Source of the DNA: Prosthecobacter sp. SYSU 5D2
GTDB lineage: Bacteria > Verrucomicrobiota > Verrucomicrobiia > Verrucomicrobiales > Verrucomicrobiaceae
Length of the DNA: 64,000 bases
Reading direction: 5' to 3'
Assembly (NCBI RefSeq): GCF_039655865.1
Contig: NZ_JBBYXL010000012.1
Coordinates: 62,001-126,000, forward strand
Below, piece by piece: positions 61,537 to 64,000 of this stretch. Below the pieces are notes generated by a model, which was not told where the DNA came from, did no database searches, and saw only the letters and a list, made by a program, of their open reading frames with translations. Every line of letters begins with the position of its first letter. Within the stretch, counting starts at the first letter, position 1. A program made the position numbers and the translations under genes.

Positions 61537-62702
61537 AGGCCGCGATTCATTTTCCACCAGCGGCGGATCAATGGGAACCTGAAGTGGTAGTGACCCGCCT
61601 CATCCCTTTTCAGGTAATGATCCCGCTCCATCAGGGAAAGGAGGCGTATCAAGCTGTCCCGGTCATCGAAAGGCATCGCAGCTTTGAGCATGCTCAGCAA
61701 TACACTCACCGCAGCGGCCTCTTCCTGGCTCGCCAGCTGGTCCAAAACCAGGGTCACGGCTTTTTGATCATTCGGATAGTAAGTTGAAATGCGTTCCCTG
61801 TAATGAATCAGTTGCCACGGATCATTCGCATCCAGCAAATGCTGGGTCACCACCTTGGCGACGCTTTCAGGACTGGCATCCCAGCCCTGCATTTTCAGCC
61901 CTCTGACAATGTGATGGACATAAAAGGCAAAACAATCGGCTTCCTTGGCAATCGCTGTTGCTGCCATTCCACGGTCAGGCGACTTCAGCGCCTCGCCCAC
62001 GATGAGCAGTCCAGCCAAATGCGCAGCATCTCCTTCTGCCAGCGGAGGAACATCCACCGCCAGCATGTCATTGACGGGAGAATTCGCATAATTTTTTTCC
62101 TTCAAAGAAGTGAGCACGTGATGAAGGCCAATGGAGCCTGTGATGATCATGCGCAGGTCGCTATGGGTCTGGCGCAGCCAGCGAAGATGATCCAGAACCT
62201 GCATGGCGGTCTGCTCACCTTCCCCGTTCCTGATATTCATCAGCATGAAGGGCATTTCATCCCACAGAAACAGCAACTTGGTGCCCTCGTCGTTTTCATG
62301 AATCAAATCCTCAATGGCCCGGGTCAATAAGTCCTTCCACGAGGCTGCTGATTTTTCCGGCAGCTTGATGATGCCACTGATTTCGATGCCTCCCAACTTC
62401 TCCAAGAACTCTTTGGAACGTCGGGTCAGCTTTCCCTTGTTTCCGAGGAACTGATGCACCTCCTTATAAACAGCCATCGCGAAATCGACCGCTGTGTGAC
62501 AATTTTCCAAATCTTGGTAAACTGGCATCCAGCCCCGCTGGGGTTCTGCCGCCATTTTCTTCATCACCGTGGTCTTTCCGATACGCCGCTCAGCAGTAAT
62601 GACTAAACTCTGCTGCTCCACGATTTCCCAAATCTGTCGAATGAGACGATCGCGCCCAACGACCGACTTGAGATCAATTTGCCCTCCGGGATTTGCCTTC
62701 AT
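61533..62702 (-). CDS. P-loop ATPase (archaeal ATPase/AAA-like)
   Basis: 389 residues from MKANPGGQID; longer readings run through a tandem repeat and are rejected. DLKSVVGRDRLIRQIW leads into Walker A AERRIGKT (37-44), Walker B LLFLWDEMP and a sensor MIITGSIG. The C-terminal winged-helix-like end reads LMERDHYLKRDEAGHYHFRF. This is the archaeal-type ATPase pattern often seen in STAND-related and toxin-associated genes. It is coupled by ATGA overlap to the ATPase-TPR gene, so the two products are probably made in a fixed ratio and act together. Confidence 0.8.
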   Translation of the reverse strand: MKANPGGQIDLKSVVGRDRLIRQIWEIVEQQSLVITAERRIGKTTVMKKMAAEPQRGWMPVYQDLENCHTAVDFAMAVYKEVHQFLGNKGKLTRRSKEFLEKLGGIEISGIIKLPEKSAASWKDLLTRAIEDLIHENDEGTKLLFLWDEMPFMLMNIRNGEGEQTAMQVLDHLRWLRQTHSDLRMIITGSIGLHHVLTSLKEKNYANSPVNDMLAVDVPPLAEGDAAHLAGLLIVGEALKSPDRGMAATAIAKEADCFAFYVHHIVRGLKMQGWDASPESVAKVVTQHLLDANDPWQLIHYRERISTYYPNDQKAVTLVLDQLASQEEAAAVSVLLSMLKAAMPFDDRDSLIRLLSLMERDHYLKRDEAGHYHFRFPLIRRWWKMNRGL

Positions 62703-62709
62703 GGGAATA

Positions 62710-62741
62710 CATACGTCAAAATAAACATACGTCAAAATAAA
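62710..62741. repeat. Tandem 16-bp direct repeat just upstream of the ATPase operon
   Basis: CATACGTCAAAATAAA occurs twice in exact tandem (62710-62725 and 62726-62741), followed by a partial third start (CATA). It ends 7 bp before the operon's first start codon, so it occupies the promoter or leader and could be an operator. AT-rich compared with its flanks. Confidence 0.8.
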
Positions 62742-63057
62742 CATATGTTTTTCTGCGAGTATATAATCCCATCTGTAGCTGCGATTCTCCTTTCTTGCAT
62801 CTGGGGGCCGGATCGGTGATATTGGAAATCCGGTCGGGCCAACCTCCTTCGGACCGGGTTTTCCCATGTCCATGCCTGCCTATTGCTGCGTCGCGTTTTT
62901 TCCCGTGGGGACATCTGGGGGGCAGATGGGGGTGGGAAATCGCCTGGGAAAGAGGTTCGGTTTCAGGCCGTTAGCGGCCGTATCTCCATGACCCGCCTTG
63001 CGCCTGCCATCGCAAATCAAAAGTCATCAATCCTAAATCATCAATTTCCTCTCTGCC
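62742..63057. other. Intergenic region between divergent ATPase operon and oxidoreductase gene
   Basis: No gene or RNA recognised. It should contain both divergent promoters. No strong hairpin was seen. Confidence 0.4.
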
Positions 63058-64000
63058 ATGTCTGCCTCCACCATCTCCGCCCAGCCGCCGGAAAAACTGA
63101 CCGGCATTCAGGTGGGCAAGTCGAAACACTCGGCGGCCGGAGTGCCGGCGGTGGCCAATTCACTGAAGCATGTATATGGCAGCAGTGGGTTGCTGCGCGG
63201 TACGTCGGCGATGCTGAAGCTGAACCAGACGGGCGGGTTTGACTGCCCGAGCTGCGCGTGGCCGGACCCGGAGGATCACCGGAGTGCGTTTGAATTTTGT
63301 GAAAACGGGGCGAAGGCGATCGCGTCTGAGACGACGAAGAGCCGGGTGACGCCGGAGTTCTTTGCAGAGAACAGTGTGGCGGAGCTGGCTGAATGGAGTG
63401 ACTACGAGATGGACCAGGCGGGGCGCATCACGCAGCCGGTAGTGCTGAAGCCGGGGGCCAGCCACTATGAGGCGATTGAGTGGGACGATGCGTTTGACCT
63501 GATCGCCCGGGAGCTGAATGCGCTGGCCTCGCCGGATGAGGCGGTGTTTTACACGTCCGGCCGGGCGACGAATGAAGCGGCTTTTTTGTACCAGCTTTTT
63601 GTCCGTCACTATGGCACGAACAATCTGCCGGACTGCTCCAACATGTGCCATGAGTCCAGCGGATCGGCCCTGAACCAGAGCGTGGGCGTGGGCAAGGGAA
63701 CGGTAACGCTGAAGGACCTGGAGACGGCTGAGACGATCCTCATCATGGGGCAGAACCCGGGCACGAATCACCCGCGCATGCTCAGCAGCCTGCAGCGGGC
63801 GGTGGAAAACGGGGCGACGATCATCGCGGTGAACCCGATGAAGGAGGCAGGCCTGACGGGCTTCATGCACCCACAGCAGGTGAAGGGCGTGCTGGGCATG
63901 TCCACGCCGCTGGCCAAACATTTTCTCCAGGTGAACCTGAACGGCGACCAGGCGCTGCTAAAGGGCATCGCCAAAACGCTGGTGGAGGACGGGACGTTGG
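63058..64000 (+). CDS. FdhF/YdeP-family molybdopterin oxidoreductase, N-terminal part (truncated by window)
   Basis: 314 residues are visible from MSASTISAQPPEK, and the frame runs off the end. It contains FDCPSCAWPDPED, the reduced Cys motif kept in the YdeP branch; SSGSALNQSVGVGKG; LPDCSNMCHESSG; and TILIMGQNPGTNHPRML in the MGD-binding domain. These match formate-dehydrogenase-alpha-like proteins of the FdhF/YdeP group, which carry a molybdopterin guanine dinucleotide cofactor and often act in acid resistance or formate metabolism. The actual substrate is unknown. Divergent from the ATPase operon. Confidence 0.88.
   Translation, partial: MSASTISAQPPEKLTGIQVGKSKHSAAGVPAVANSLKHVYGSSGLLRGTSAMLKLNQTGGFDCPSCAWPDPEDHRSAFEFCENGAKAIASETTKSRVTPEFFAENSVAELAEWSDYEMDQAGRITQPVVLKPGASHYEAIEWDDAFDLIARELNALASPDEAVFYTSGRATNEAAFLYQLFVRHYGTNNLPDCSNMCHESSGSALNQSVGVGKGTVTLKDLETAETILIMGQNPGTNHPRMLSSLQRAVENGATIIAVNPMKEAGLTGFMHPQQVKGVLGMSTPLAKHFLQVNLNGDQALLKGIAKTLVEDGTL

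Overview
The window looks like chromosomal DNA of a Verrucomicrobiota bacterium, probably of the Prosthecobacter/Verrucomicrobium type. This is inferred from gene content only: a planctomycete-type cytochrome c domain, a formylglycine sulfatase, a sialidase fused to a SASA-type esterase, and a 6,473-residue secreted protein. That protein is built from putative-Ig, GEVED, PA14, LamG and SdrD B-like modules and has a typical verrucomicrobial C-terminus. Most genes are GC-rich. There is one clearly AT-rich island at about 23.2-26.4 kb. No rRNA, CRISPR array, insertion sequence or prophage was recognised; one tRNA-Gln(CUG) is present.

Layout. 0-7 kb: the end of a CorA-like transporter, a periplasmic rhodanese, a membrane protein, a Tat-exported superoxide dismutase, TrmB, a small cytochrome c, a CpxRA-like two-component system and a sugar isomerase/epimerase-like enzyme. 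7-18.5 kb: a renalase-like flavoprotein, a sialidase-esterase co-oriented with a LacI regulator, GcvT, a lipoprotein, a CBS/DRTGG-type inorganic pyrophosphatase, and an MFS transporter-sulfatase pair behind a perfect palindrome. 18.5-23 kb: an MMPL/RND exporter, a SAM methyltransferase and an EamA transporter on the minus strand. The EamA leader carries competing terminator and antiterminator helices. 23.5-26.3 kb: an AT-rich gene fusing a calcineurin-like phosphoesterase, a STAND-like P-loop NTPase and helical repeats, a plausible defence gene. 26.4-27.04 kb: a non-coding mosaic of small hairpins, a 13-G run and 95-bp tandem repeats.

27-38.7 kb: an RNase III-like small protein, a tandem pair of HtrA-like proteins (one with an intact catalytic triad, one degenerate), DeoC, tRNA-Gln, a CHASE2-like membrane protein, a beta-CASP metallo-hydrolase, PEP carboxylase and a PfkB sugar kinase. 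38.7-58.2 kb: the single giant secreted-protein gene on the minus strand. 58.6-62.7 kb: a translationally coupled two-gene ATPase operon (an AAA ATPase, then an AAA-wHTH-TPR protein) directly behind a tandem 16-bp repeat. 63.06 kb to the end: the start of an FdhF/YdeP-type molybdopterin oxidoreductase.

Most promising for new biology: the phosphoesterase-STAND gene in its AT-rich island, the coupled ATPase/TPR pair, the giant protein whose Ig-like repeats carry whole ligand-binding domains nested inside them, the EamA leader switch, and the active/inactive protease pair. All functional statements come from reading motifs; no database search was run.
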